Positions 25,085 to 36,236 are shown, numbered from the stretch's first letter. The stretch is DNA of 64,000 nucleotides from Ailurus styani (GCA_002007465.1 LNAC01000374.1:1455637-1519636), one strand, 5' to 3'. A program made the numbers and translations. Notes: generated by a model from the sequence alone, not told the origin.

Positions 25085-25900
25085 GTTTTTGAACCTTAAT
25101 AGAGAATTTATTTAACAGGCTTTTATTAGCACTGAGCAATGTATCAGACACCTTTGTATCAAGTGTGCATACAGGTTTTGTTACTTGCCCTGGAGGCATT
25201 TTTGGTGTAGTGGGAGAAACAGAAATAAATAAGCAGTTACAGCATAGTATGATAAGTGGGACAACAGTGGCAAACACAAGGAAGGTGATAGTTTATAAAA
25301 GGCAGCATGAAAGCCAGATTTGGTCTTCAGCAAAGGATTTCTAGCGTATATGATTATTTGGTTGAAAGATAAATCCAAATATTTAAGCAAAGAAAGGGAA
25401 GATGTATTTCAAGTGTAAAGAATAATGTGCAAAAGGATCAGAAAAAAGAAAATTTCTAAGAAGCTGCAGTTATCTCAGAATTAGTTCAGTAGAAGCATAA
25501 GGAAAATGGGAGGAGAGGTGAGGGAGGAGATAAGAGGCATAAGCAGGAGCCAAACCCAGGAAAGCCCTAAAGGCTATCGTAAGGAGTTAATGAAAGCAGT
25601 GGGGCTCCACTCTTCTTTTTTGTTTTGTTTTCTTTTTCTTTTCTTTTTTTTAAAGATCTTTTTATTCAGTTTAGAAAGAGAGAGAGTGCACACACAAGCA
25701 GGTGAAGGGGTAGAGGGAGAGGGAAAGAATCATAAAGCAGACCCCCTGCTGAGCAAAGAGCCTGACACGGGACTCCATCCAGGAGCCAAAATCAAGAGTT
25801 AGATGCTAAACCGTCGAACCACCCAGGTGCCCCAGTGGGAATCCACTTCTAAGTGAAGTGAATAAATGATTTAGAAATGGAAAAGTCATAGATATAGAAA
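25085..25900 (-). mobile_element. L2 LINE, minus strand, split by a SINE
   Basis: The left part has the reversed L2 end (tagcactgagcaatgtatca, then acttgccctggaggcatttt). Later, caaacccaggaaagccctaa and gttaatgaaagcagtggggc are upstream L2 parts. A SINE splits it, and L2-like sequence seems to resume after 25850 for a few tens of bases. Confidence 0.6.
25598..25850 (-). mobile_element. CAN-SINE (older type), minus strand, with TSD
   Basis: The body spans about 25616-25832. The tail is on the left after a T-rich run and the head on the right (accacccaggtgcccc). Flanks cagtggggctccactctt (25598-25615) and cagtgggaatccacttct (25833-25850) match at 15 of 18 positions. Confidence 0.93.
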
Positions 25901-25904
25901 TGAA

Positions 25905-26465
25905 AGATATTTTAAGCTCAAGTGCCCAAACTGGACTTCCCATCCTATCTCTCAAACTATCACAAAGTCTTCTTCTCAGTGAATGGAAATTCAGTTCTTT
26001 CATTTGTATAGGTGTCATCTTTGACACTTGCTTTCTTTCACAGCTTACACCCAATGTCAAGAAATCTTGTTGGCTCAGCCATTAATCTGTATCCAGATTC
26101 CAACCTTTTCTCTGTATCTCCATTAGCTATAATTCTAATACTGTCTTCTACCATCTCCTGCCTAAATTTTTTTAAAAAGATTTTATTTATTTATTTGAGG
26201 TGTGTGTGGGGGGAGGGGCAGAAGGAGAGAAACTCAAGCAAACTCTGTGCTGAGAAAATTCAAGCAGACTCCTTGCTGAGTGTGGAATTGACATGGGGCT
26301 CAATGTCATGACCCTGAGATCATGACCTATGACAAAATCAAGAGTCAGACATTTAACCAACTGAGCCATCCAGGTGTCCCTCATGCCTAAATATTTTAAA
26401 GGATTCTAACTCTTTTCTTCCACCATAGGCCCCTCTTCCCCATCACTCTGATCTTATGTTTTTCA
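25905..26465 (+). mobile_element. L2 LINE, plus strand, split by a SINE
   Basis: gcccaaactggacttcccat, then tcatctttgacacttgcttt, then caagaaatcttgttggctca and tccagattccaaccttttct follow L2 in its coding-to-3' order. The SINE at 26168-26380 interrupts it at ccatctcctgcc. It lies back to back with the minus-strand L2 on its left. Confidence 0.7.
26156..26392 (-). mobile_element. CAN-SINE, minus strand, with internal duplication
   Basis: The body spans 26168-26380. Flanks tcctgcctaaat (26156-26167) and tcatgcctaaat (26381-26392) are the target duplication. Inside, the block 26231-26254 is repeated in diverged form at 26257-26280 (both contain caagca..actc and end in gctgag), a segment single-copy in the other SINEs here. 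Confidence 0.93.
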
Positions 26466-26469
26466 ATTA

Positions 26470-26780
26470 ATCTTTAGATTTTTTTATTAGATTATGCTAT
26501 CAGTTCCTGAGAAGAGTTTGTTAAAAACACCACTATAATTATGAATTTTCCTAGTTCTTTCTTTAGTTCCATTTTACTTTATAAATTTTGAGGGCATGTT
26601 ATTAGGTCCATATATATTAGAATTATAATATTTTACAAGCACATTACCATTATAAAATATGACTGTTTCTAGTGTGTTTTTTTTTTTGCTTAAGCATACC
26701 TCACTGTAATTAATACAGCTATACCAGCTTTGCCTTGATTAGTGTTTTTATGCTGTACCAGTTTTCCAGTCCAGAAGAAA
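26470..26780 (-). mobile_element. ancient L1 (L1M) fragment, probably minus strand
   Basis: gggcatgttattaggtccat, then attaccattataaaatatga, then atacagctataccagctttg resembles antisense sequence of old L1 elements. It is diverged, with no frame left. Confidence 0.45.
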
Positions 26781-26989
26781 AAAAAAATAGACATTTCAAC
26801 AAGAAATTTAATAAAGGCAATTAGTTATATAGATATGGAGAGTTAAAATGCAAAAAAGGAATATTGAGGTAACCCACAGATAATAATTGTAGGGAGCAGC
26901 TACTTTCTTAACTTGGGGAAAACAAGCAAACAAAAAGTTGAAGTGAAAAGCAAGTCCCTGTAGAGTTGGTGCTAAGATCTTGAAATATC

Positions 26990-27107
26990 ACTTTTTCAGT
27001 GAGGTCTTACCCAATGGTTCTAAAATTGAAGTCCTTCAGCATTATTCTATCCTCATTTGATTTATTTTTCACCTTAGAAATTATTGCTTTCCATATATAT
27101 ATATTAA
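26990..27107 (+). mobile_element. L2 LINE, left piece flanking the inverted L1
   Basis: gaggtcttacccaatggttc, then tgatttatttttcaccttag, then aaattattgctttcc fits the L2 'ccttccctgacc...tttatttttctccatagcacttatcacc' segment. It continues after the L1 at 29500. Confidence 0.5.
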
Positions 27108-27349
27108 ATTAAATTTTATTTTTTTTCAGGGTTCTAAGATTCATTGTTTTTGCACCACACCCAGTGATCCATGCAATATGTGCCCTCCTTAACACCCACC
27201 ACCAGGCTCACCCATCCCCCCACCCCCCTCCCCTCCAAAACCCTCAGTTTGTTTCTCGGAATCCACAGTCTCTCATGTTTCATCTCCCCCCTCTGATTTA
27301 CCCCAATTCACTTTTCCTTTCCTTCTCCTAATGTCCTCCATGTTATTCA

Positions 27350-27619
27350 TTATGCTCTACAAGTAAGTGAAACCATATGATAATTGACTTTCTCTGCTTG
27401 ATTTATTTCACTCAGCATAATCTTCTCCAGTCCCATCCATGTTGATACAAAAGTTGGGTATTCATCCTTTCTGATGCCTGTGTAATATTCCATTGTATAT
27501 ATGGACCACATCTTCTTTATCCATTCAGCTGTTGAAGGGCATCTGGGCTCTTTCCACAGTTTGGTGATTGTGGACATTGCTGCTATGAACATTGGGGTAC
27601 ATATGGCCCTTCTTTTCAC
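27350..27619 (-). pseudogene. L1 ORF2p C-terminal remnant
   Basis: An open stretch of 89 codons matching the extreme C-terminal part of L1 ORF2p, the region after the Cys-rich motif. Recognisable blocks are MFIAAM, WKEPRCPSTAEWIKKMW and IYTMEYYTGIRKDEYPTF. It is cut off from the rest of ORF2 by the SINE and the inversion, so it cannot give a working protein. Confidence 0.88.
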
Positions 27620-27678
27620 TACATCTGTATCTTTGGGGTAAATACCCAGTAGTGCAATTGCAGGGTCATAGGGTAGCT

Positions 27679-27906
27679 CTATTTTTAATTTTTTTTTAAA
27701 GATTTTATTTATTTATTTGACACACAGAGAGAGATTACAAGTAGGCAGAGAGGCAGGCAGAGAGACAGGGAGAGGAGGAAGCAGGCTCCCTGCTGAGCAG
27801 AGAGCCCGATGCGGGCCTCAATCCCAGGACACTGAGATCATGACCTGAGCCGAAAGCAGAGGTGTTAACCCACTGAGCCACCCAGGCGCCCTATTTTTAA
27901 TTTTTT
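27679..27906 (-). mobile_element. CAN-SINE (mustelid-type) nested in the L1, perfect TSD
   Basis: The body spans about 27695-27890, with head at right (agccacccaggcgcc) and tail at left. A perfect 16-bp duplication, ctatttttaatttttt, flanks it at 27679-27694 and 27891-27906. The duplicated site is L1 sequence, so the SINE arrived after the L1. Confidence 0.97.
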
Positions 27907-28070
27907 GAGGAATCTCCACACTGTTTTCCAAAGTGGCTGCACCAACTTGCATCCCCTTTCTCCACATCCTCTCCAACACTTGCTGTTTCCTGTCCTGTTG
28001 ATTTTGGCCATTCTAACTGGTGTAAGCTGGTATCTCAATGTGGTTTTGATTTGAATTTCCCTGATGGCTA

Positions 28071-29499
28071 TGGATAGAGGGAACATTCCTCAACCTCATA
28101 AAATCCATCTATGAAAAACCCACAGTGAAATCATTCTTAATGGGGAAAACTGAGAGCCTTCCCATTGAGATCAGGTATGTGACAAGGATGCCCACTTTTG
28201 CCACTATTGTTCAACGTAGTACTAGAAGTCCTAGCAACATCAATCAGACAACAAAAAGAAATAAAAGGTATTCAGATTGGCAAAGAAGAAGTCAAACTCT
28301 CTCTCTTCGCAGATGACATGATACTTTATATGAAAAATCCAAAAGACTCCACCCACAAACTACTAGAACTCATACAGCAATTCAGTAATGTGACGGGATA
28401 CCAAATTAATGCACAGAAGTCAGTTGCTTTCTTATATACTAACAATGTAACTATAGAAAGAGAAATTGGAGAATCTATTCCATTTACTATAGTACCAAGA
28501 ACCATAAGATACTTTGGAATAAACCTAACCAATGTAGTAAAGGATGTGTACTTGAGGAACTACCGAACACTCGTGAAAGAAATTGAAGAAGACACAAAAA
28601 GATGGAAAAACATTCCTTGCTCATGGATTGGAAGAATAAACATTGTTATAATGTCTATACTGTCCAGAGCAATCTATACTTTCAGTACCATCCTGGTCAA
28701 AATTCCCCCGGGATTTTTCAAAGTGCTGGAACAAACAGTCCTAAAATTTGTATGGAACAGAAAAGACCCTGAATTGCTAAGGAAATGTTGAAAAAGAAAA
28801 ATAAGGCTGGGGGCATCACGTTGCCTGATTTCAAGCTTTATTACAAAGCTGCGAACACCAAAACAGCATGGTAGTAGCACAAAAACAGACACACAGACCG
28901 ATGGAACAGAGTAGACACTCCAGATATAGATCCTCAACTCTATGGTCAAATAATCTTCAATAAAGCAGGAAAAATTATCCACTGGAAAAAAGACAGTCTC
29001 TTCAGTAAATGGTGCTGGGAAAATTGGACAGCTATGTATAGAAGAATGAAACTCGACCATTGTCTTATACCATACACAAAGATGAACTTGAAATGGATGA
29101 AGGACCTCAACACGAGACAGGAATCCATCAAAATCCTAGAGATGAACATAGGCAGTAACCTCTTCAATATCAGCCACAGCAACTCTTTCAAGACATGTCT
29201 CCAAAGGCAAAGGAAACAAAAGTGAAAATGAACTTTTGGGAATTCATCAAGATAAAAGGCTTCTGCTCAACGAAGGAAACAGTCAACAAAACAAAGAGGC
29301 AACCCATGGAATGGGAGAAGATATTCACAAGTTACACTACAGACAAAGGGGTGATATCCAATATCTATAAAGAACTTCTCGAACTCAATACCCAAAGAGC
29401 AGATAATCATGTCAAAAAATGGGCAGAAGACATGAACAGAGACTTCTCCAAAGAGGACATACAAATGGCTAACAGACACATGAACAAATGTTCATCATC
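28071..29499 (+). mobile_element. carnivore L1 5' arm (ORF2 reverse transcriptase onward), inverted
   Basis: Encodes pieces of ORF2p from just before the reverse-transcriptase FADD motif to the block [14 protein letters not shown]. In full-length L1 the next residues are the [10 protein letters not shown] block, which is exactly where the minus-strand arm starts at 28070. Only about 3 bases appear lost at the join. ORF1, the endonuclease and the 5' UTR are absent, so the element was also 5'-truncated. Confidence 0.94.
28198..28791 (+). pseudogene. L1 ORF2p reverse-transcriptase remnant
   Basis: The longest open frame in the window, 197 codons, is the C-terminal part of the L1 reverse-transcriptase domain and the start of the thumb. 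The catalytic FADD motif is at residues 37-40 (bases 28306-28317), preceded by [14 protein letters not shown] and followed by [14 protein letters not shown]. The frame ends at a stop after [15 protein letters not shown]. Later ORF2 pieces lie in two other frames (29034-29225 and 29195-29506), so at least two frameshifts exist. It is dead and is not a host gene. Confidence 0.94.
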
Positions 29500-29665
29500 T
29501 TTCTAATATATTTTATAATTTGCTATTATTACTTTTTATCTATGTGTTTTCATTAGAATATAAGTTTCAATATGACAGCGATTCTTCTTAATTATTCACT
29601 GTATCTTCAGCACCTGGAATGATGTCTGCCACATAGTAGATACTTGATAAATATTTTTTGACTGA
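29500..29665 (+). mobile_element. L2 LINE 3' end, right piece flanking the inverted L1
   Basis: attagaatataagtttcaat, then ttcactgtatcttcagcacc, then tgtctgccacatagtagata is the L2 terminus. The L1 split this L2 between here and 27107. ctttctaatatatttt at 29499-29514 may be a diverged duplicate of ctttccatatatatat at 27087-27102, the L1 target duplication. Confidence 0.7.
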
Positions 29666-29844
29666 TTACATGAGTAACTTAGTTACCAGTGGGGCAAGAG
29701 TTCTGGATTTAGATTTGAGAAATATTAAACAAAATTGATTAATCATATAGTGACACTAATGTTGGAGGTGTCTAGAATGATAATCAGATTTCTGGCCCAG
29801 AGACACCATTTCTTCCTCTTAACAAACAGGATCCTTATTTACAA
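29666..29844. other. unassigned DNA
   Basis: Nothing recognised between the L2 end and the TA repeat. Confidence 0.4.
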
Positions 29845-29857
29845 ATATATATATATG

Positions 29858-29889
<32 letters not shown>
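29845..29889. repeat. (TA)n microsatellite
   Basis: About 45 bases of alternating AT with one imperfection (tgtat at 29856-29860). It is likely polymorphic and prone to cruciform formation and replication slippage. Confidence 0.95.
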
Positions 29890-29891
<2 letters not shown>

Positions 29892-30587
29892 TATTTACTA
29901 TCTTTTTTCTGCTTTACTACCTTTTCTTTTTTCTGATTCTACTTTACTGTGTTGATGTCTCATATCACCGTTAACCGCAAAGGCAATAGCTATATTGATG
30001 CTCTCCACGATGCTGTCAATGATGTCAAAGGCCAAAGTATGCTATGGGCTATGTTCCCTGTATCTATTGAATTCAGGTAGAATTTCCTAAGTGTCAATTA
30101 AATGATAGAAATGGTAAGTATTACTAATGCTGAAGGACAGAGGTTTCTACAGTTTGAGAGTTCAAGAAAGGCTATAGAAAAAAAGTAATCTTTTTTTGTG
30201 CTCACTAACATTTGGTTAGGATGTGACTATCTGAAAAGACTGGTCTTTCAGATTCAGACAGGGCATAGAAATGAACATAAATGTGGAAGTAAAAAATGGG
30301 ATACATGGAATAGATTTTGGAAAAATGTGGAGCAATTGGAATGGAGCATGCAGGGTGAACATATATGTAGAACTGAAGATTTTTAAATTGTTTTTAAGAA
30401 AGATGAGTATATCTATTTTAATTGAAAATGAATTTCAATTATGCAGAATGTTTATTTAGGAGAGAAATGGAAAATGAAGCTACAGAATACATAATAGACA
30501 AATGCTTGATTCAGTCCATTTCAATCCCAAAACATTTTTGAAAAATATGTGCTATTTGATATATTTTTCTTCATTTACTTATTTTTT
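29890..30587. other. unassigned AT-rich DNA
   Basis: No gene or repeat recognised. Confidence 0.4.
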
Positions 30588-30820
30588 AAAATTTTGAATA
30601 GAGGGCGCCTGGGTGGCTCAGTGGGTTGAGGCCTCTGCCTTCGGCTCAGGTCATGATCTCAGGGTCCTGGGATCGAGGCCCGCATTGGGCTCTCTGCTCA
30701 GCAGGGAGCCTGCTTCCTCCTCTCTTTCTCTCCGCCTGCCTCTCAGCCTACTTGTGATCTGATCTCTCTGTGTCAAATAAATAAATAAAATCTTTAAAAA
30801 ATATATAAAATTTTGAATAG
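30588..30820 (+). mobile_element. CAN-SINE (mustelid-type) with perfect TSD
   Basis: The body spans 30602-30806, starting agggcgcctgggtggctcag. The tail is aataaataaataaaatcttt plus A residues. A perfect 14-bp duplication, aaaattttgaatag, lies at 30588-30601 and 30807-30820. Young by sequence. Confidence 0.97.
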
Positions 30821-31289
30821 ATTCAACATACATTCTATTCTTCACATTAGATTAATTTGCCATATTTTTAAAATCATCAATTGGGACTTTTATTGAGATA
30901 AGAGATACAGTTTTAGTTCTTAGGGAATTGATTTTCTCTGTATAGTCCTTCTGTAAGAAGGGAAACCAAATATTTAATGCACATCCTTGAGAGATGTGGC
31001 TGCAGACCCTGGATCAGAAAAAACTACTCAGTTTATTAAAAAACAAACAAAAGGAGTGTGAAAATAAAATGCAAACTATGTAAAGATGAAAGTAAATTAA
31101 AAAATAAAAATTTTATGTGAACTATTAAACTCTTTTGGACTATTAATAGAAATCATTTTTGCTTTTTGTGGAACCAGATGTCAATCAGATCAGCTATATT
31201 CACTAAACTGGCTCTGGCCAACTTTGCCTTTTGAGTTTCTGCAGTTTGGGCTTTATCCTTTCCTGAGCTCTCTCAGGCCACCTGATGCA
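30821..31289. other. unassigned AT-rich DNA
   Basis: Nothing recognised. Confidence 0.4.
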
Positions 31290-31420
31290 GTAAGAAAGAT
31301 TCCAAAGACTAACTATGCCACATAAATGTCAACAATCTTGGGCAAGTCAATTAACCTCTCTAAGCCTTGGTTTCCTCATATGAAATATCAAAGTATTGAA
31401 GAAGATATTCTCTATGTCTC
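31290..31420 (+). mobile_element. MIR SINE fragment
   Basis: cttgggcaagtcaattaacc, then tctctaagccttggtttcct, is a well-preserved MIR core followed by a short degraded 3' part. Confidence 0.75.
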
Positions 31421-32129
31421 CTTCAAATCCAACATTGTATGCTTCTCTGGGAGCCTTTCTCTGGAACTTACATCCCATCTGAGTCTTTGGCTAGCTGCAT
31501 CAGAGGATGATGACTAGAACAGATCCAGGAGTATCTTACCATCAGTTTGATGTTTATAGAAGGGTTTGTTTATGAAAACAAACAAGTAAAATGGATGCAT
31601 CTGTATTTACTTCGGAGGAGAACAACTAAGCTAGAATTGATCCTAGAAAATGCCAACACAGCTCTTTTCAGTTGGAAGTTATCTTGGAGGGAAAAATGTG
31701 TCATTTAAGTAAGTTTGCCACTACCACATGGTCTTCCAGAACATAAGGGAGGTTGAAGAATCTATTTAGTTTCTGTCTTAGAGGACAGAGGGTAAAGCTA
31801 TGTCTTCTACCTTTTGGAAACATGTGCCTGGATTTAGTTCCTGCAGTAACCTTGGCATCTGTAGATGCAGACTCTTTACGTTCAAGCTATTACAGATTTC
31901 ACTGCAGACTGTGCTATTTCTATGAGGTGGCAGAGACAGACCTCAGCAGGACCAAAGCCTTTAATAAATTTGTCATTTTATTGAGTGCCTCAGACTATAT
32001 ATAGTTGCTAGTTATATAACAATATTCAGTAATGCATTTTTTAGGTAATTGGTTTATATGAGGATCTATATTGTTTATCAATATAGAGTAAGTAATTTAC
32101 GTTTATGGGGTTTGTTTGTATGCATGAAG
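31421..32129. other. unassigned DNA
   Basis: No gene or repeat recognised. Confidence 0.4.
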
Positions 32130-32375
32130 GAGTTTGGTAAGTACAAAAAGCATGGGCTTTTGAGACAGACAGACTTGGGTTCAGTTTTAGTTCCACCATT
32201 TTCTAAATGTACAGTCTAGAAACAGTTGCATAACCATCTTAAGGCTTGACTTCCCATTCTAAAAATGGGTATAGTAAAACCCAATTTTGTTGCTGTGTGG
32301 ACAAATGATATAATGTAAGTCAAGTTTCTAGCACAGTTCCTGACTTAAGAGATTCTAGAAATAAATTGTTAAATG
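32130..32375 (+). mobile_element. MIR SINE, near full length
   Basis: gggcttttgagacagacaga, cttgggttcagttttagttc, cattctaaaaatgggtatag and a cagttcctgacttaagagat end follow MIR from near its 5' part to its tail. It ends in tgaatgaattt. Confidence 0.75.
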
Positions 32376-33495
32376 AATGAATTTAGTTTCCTTCTTCTTT
32401 TGTTCATTCCTCAACCTCTTAAGTTCCTGAAAATTGTGAAAAACAACAAACAGCAGAGGTAGCAGCTATGAGTGATCAAAACAAAATCCTTCCCCTAGAG
32501 TAACTCCCACTTGACCTGAGATAAATCAGAGGTTCTGTCCTTGTGTAACAAGTGTGTTCTGTAAGTGTTAAGTGTTTTTCTTTTTTCCTTTTTTTTAAAG
32601 TCAGTATGTATGTACATTCTCTTTTCTGTGGATTCGAGATTAAGCACTAATACCAATGAAAATTTAATAGCTTGAGATTGAGAATGAGTAGGAGAAAATC
32701 TTTTAACCCAATTGTCTTGATCTAATATCAAAAGCATAATGGATATGAGAGATTTTAGTTAATAATGCTTAACGACCAAGAAGTTAAAGACCTAAGCTGA
32801 ATGTATGGAATTTTGTTTTTGAAAGGTCATATTCTGCAAGTACTATGATCTATTTTAAGAGTCTTCTAAATCTGAAGTAATGTTTTTGCTATTCTTTATC
32901 TCTAAAAAAGAATCCGGTGAAGGATTTGGACTTCATGTCATTAACATTAGTGTGAATTGCTGTTATAGTTAGGAAAAGCAACAGACAACCTGGGATCAGA
33001 AAGTTGAATCACACATTATAGAGTGAGGGAATAGAGAAAGACAATGGGAAAAATGATAAAAGTAAAATCATTAAAAGTAAAGTTATGAAAGAGTGGAGGA
33101 GCCTTTTATTTAGTGGAATAAGTAGTAGGTTATATCTTTTAAAATCACAATAATGGTTATTAATTTTAAAAGAGGGAGTTCTTAAAATTACTCAAATCTA
33201 CTGCCTATTTCTTCCATTCTGTCTCCTTGTTAACACCACCAATGCATTTATTAAACGTATACCACACCCACACAAAAAGGTTGCCCCAGGTAGTCATCGC
33301 AAAGATATGATGGCCAATATAATTGGGGAGACCATGAGCCAAAGCTGGGAAGGTTAGCATTCAGAAGGGCAAGTTATCATTTGGTTTGGGAACTCTGGAA
33401 CTACCAGTCATCTGTTGAGAAACTGACATGGTCATGCTTATTCTGAGTAGGCAGTCCTGAATGGTAAAAGCAAACAAGCAAATAAAAATGGACTT
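32376..33495. other. unassigned AT-rich DNA
   Basis: No gene or repeat recognised with confidence. Confidence 0.4.
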
Positions 33496-33690
33496 GGGAT
33501 GGAGGCAGACTTTGTTTTAGCTTCTTGCTCTGACTCTTCAGGACTTTTTGACCTTTGACAAGTAATTGCTCATCTTGGACTCTGTTTCATTTTCTGCAAA
33601 ATGGAGGCGGTAAGGTTTGTATTAAAGTGTGATGATTAAATGATATAGGGTATAAAGCACTTGGAAAATAAAAGGTGGACCTTGTATGGT
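33496..33690 (+). mobile_element. MIR SINE
   Basis: tgacctttgacaagtaattg, then tgtttcattttctgcaaaat, ggaggcggtaaggtttgtat and tataaagcacttggaaaata keep MIR order and spacing. Confidence 0.75.
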
Positions 33691-33879
33691 TGTTTCTTAT
33701 TTTTTCCTCTAGGACTGGGCACTGAGGAGCTGCTTAGTATTTCTGGTATTGAGTATTTAACTCTTGGGATGATCGTGAGGACATATTTGTTAACAAGTAT
33801 AAAATATTAACAGCAATGACTATGGCAACACAAAACACAAAGCTTGACAGATGAAGAGGATCAATAATTGTTAGCATCC

Positions 33880-33965
33880 ATTTGCCCTCATCTATAAAAT
33901 AACAGAGGCGGACTAGATGGTCTTCAGGGTCTTTTCTGGTTTTTCAGAATTCAACAATTTAGAAG
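33880..33965 (+). mobile_element. MIR3 3'-end fragment
   Basis: ccctcatctataaaataaca, then gaggcggactagatggtctt and cagggtcttttctggttttt, is the diagnostic 3' end of MIR3. Confidence 0.7.
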
Positions 33966-35955
33966 ATTCTGATTCTTTTCATAAGAAAGTGTAGCTTTGT
34001 GTGCACTTTTATATAGAAAAATACCCGGTTTCAATAGGGCACTCTATCTTCTTATACATCAAAGGGGAACTCCAAATCCCCCATAAAAACTGATTTTCTG
34101 TTAAAAAACAACAACAATAAAGCCCTCCTTCCCTTATTCTTCTTGTGAAAGCAAGGAATAAGGAAAAGTTGAGAGAAAAATGAATGGCCAGTGAACTCTA
34201 AGGACATTGAAACAGAGACAGAAAGAAGATGGAGTGATAATTACAAAAATGGATGGAACCTAGGGAGAAACGTTAGCGAAATCGTGTTTGAGAGCAGGAC
34301 AAAAGTGCCTAGGTGAGAATGAATGCCTGAATATAAGAAGACAATAGATTACAGCATTGTAGAGGAGAGAAAGAGATGCTCAAAGGAAGGCGGGAAAGCA
34401 GAAAAAATTTGGAGTATTCTGACACAAAAAATTAAAAAGCAAACTAAAGGGAAGAGTGGTGGACAGGTAGACAATAGACACACATTTTTCTAACTTGGCT
34501 TGCATCTATTTATTATTAATGTTGTTTCCCTCTGATCTAGCCACTGATAACCTATTCTCTTTACAAAGTCATCATCATACGACATGATCACTGACTTACC
34601 TCTAAACAGCTAAAAAACAGACAAAACGAAACAAAACAAAACAAAACAGAAGTGGTGAACATTGGCAATACTAGAAGGAAAAGTATAATTAGTAGAACTA
34701 AAGGAGGCAGTGAAAAGGAGGCCAAATTAAAGCTCTGTGGAACAAATATGGCTTTTAGGAAGGAAAATGCTAACTAAAGGCTGCTTGTATTTGTTTGGAA
34801 TTTTAGAACACAAACTCTATTAAGGAATAGATAAGTAGCTTTCTCAGAATAGCATTGCCACATTAAAATTTTATACCACTTGGGAAAATGTACAAACATC
34901 ATGCTTATGGTTTCCTAAAAGCAAATTTAAGTTGAAACCATATGTTAACTGATAAAATTAAAATAAAAATTTGACCCAAATAGTTTTCTATTTTTAGTGG
35001 GCAATTTTCCCCATAAAATATAGATTTAAGAGTAATACACTACTTCCTTTACTTTGGTGAAAAAAAAATCCTTAAATTATCTGCATCTTCTGGGTTACAG
35101 ATTTGTCCTTTTTCCTTAGCATGATAAGGGTTTTCTATTTCCTTCCAGAGTCCTCTCCAGAATTCACTCCCATTTGTTTTTAATCCAGTCATCAGATGCT
35201 TAATGTGTGATGCCCCGGACAGAACACATCATTCTTGGTGGGAGCCTGGCATGATAATATCTATGTGGTACTTTGGGAAGATTAATTTGGCAGCTGTGTG
35301 TAGGATTGATTAGTGTCTGCAAATTTTTACAACCACTGTGAAAGTCTGTATAAGGTCAAATTTTCATTCTGAGAGTTTGACTTCTTGTTTGGGGACTTTT
35401 ATTTGGTCTCAGTTCTTTCCAGACTTAAAACCGTCTGCACTTAGTTTCAGACTACTTTTATGCCTTGGTTATTGCCGTGGTCCTTGAACAAACAGTGAGA
35501 TCCTGGAGGAGGGCATCTCTCTTCCTCTTCTCCAGGCCTAGAAGGCCGTAGCGGTTCCAACACCGAATGTGGAGACCACTCAGCATTCTAGAGATGAGAC
35601 AGAAATGATAGGGATGGGACGCAAATAAACAGGAAGAACAACAGAGAAAGGAAAAGAGGATGAGAGAGAGAAAAGAATATCAATTATTGCGTCTATTGCA
35701 ATGATCATTCAACCCCTTATCCAAATGTTTCTATTGTTATGTGATTTTTATTTGCCTGAAAATGGTGCATTGCCTATAAAAATTCTAATATCTTCATTCT
35801 TTTAAGAAACTGAAATGATTTTTAACTGTTGAAAGCTTGCAGAAAAAGAGTTTTGGTGTATTCTGACACATTTAAAAAGATACATAAAAATGCAACACAT
35901 TCTTCTTGATACGGGACCATTATGTTCCTTCTGCTTCTATTGAAACAGCATTTGC
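33966..35955. other. unassigned DNA with an (AAAAC)n run
   Basis: No gene recognised. (AAAAC)n lies at 34621-34648. A weak reversed L2 scrap may be present near 35275-35320. About 35480-35600 is locally richer in G, C and CpG, without a recognisable repeat or open exon. Confidence 0.4.
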
Positions 35956-35959
35956 TTAA

Positions 35960-36236
35960 TTAATTCCTTCATTCAGAACTTCCTTCAGATCTGAGCTCAA
36001 GTATCCCCGGGGAAGACTTTCCTGACCTCCTCAATTAGGACAAATCTCACAGAAGTGTAGATCTTCCCTGTGTGACGTCTGCATAGGTGTAATTTGACAA
36101 TTTAGATGATTTTCATTATATTCATTTCCTTTACTGCACTACGAACTCTATGATGGCAGGGACTGACTTATTTTGATCACAATTGTATCCCCCGCACACA
36201 GCAAATGCCTAGAATACAGTGGGTGTTCAATGACCA
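35960..36236 (+). mobile_element. L2 LINE 3' end
   Basis: ttcagatctgagctcaagta, then gaagactttcctgacctcct, then cgaactctatgatggcaggg, tcccccgcacacagcaaatg and cagtgggtgttcaatgacca give a clear L2 3' end. A SINE follows immediately. Confidence 0.85.

Larger units (their letters stand above)
27108..28070 (-). mobile_element. carnivore L1 3' arm (ORF2 end, 3' UTR, short poly-A), minus strand
   Basis: Reading leftward from 28070, it codes for the ORF2 C-terminal region ([20 protein letters not shown], then [10 protein letters not shown], then PSTAEWIKKMWSIYTMEYYT). The 3' UTR follows, and a degraded poly-A appears as the T-rich run at 27113-27127. A SINE (27695-27890) interrupts it. With 28071-29499 it forms one L1 whose 5' part was inverted on insertion. 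Confidence 0.93.

Noticed and set aside
25506..25802. 98-codon frame at 25.5 kb
   Set aside because: It runs from a minus-strand L2 into a minus-strand SINE. The hydrophobic and charged stretches reflect the SINE tail and purine tract.
28198..28791. 197-codon open frame as a possible host gene
   Set aside because: It is the reverse-transcriptase end of L1 ORF2p (FADD motif and flanking blocks) in a dead, rearranged element.
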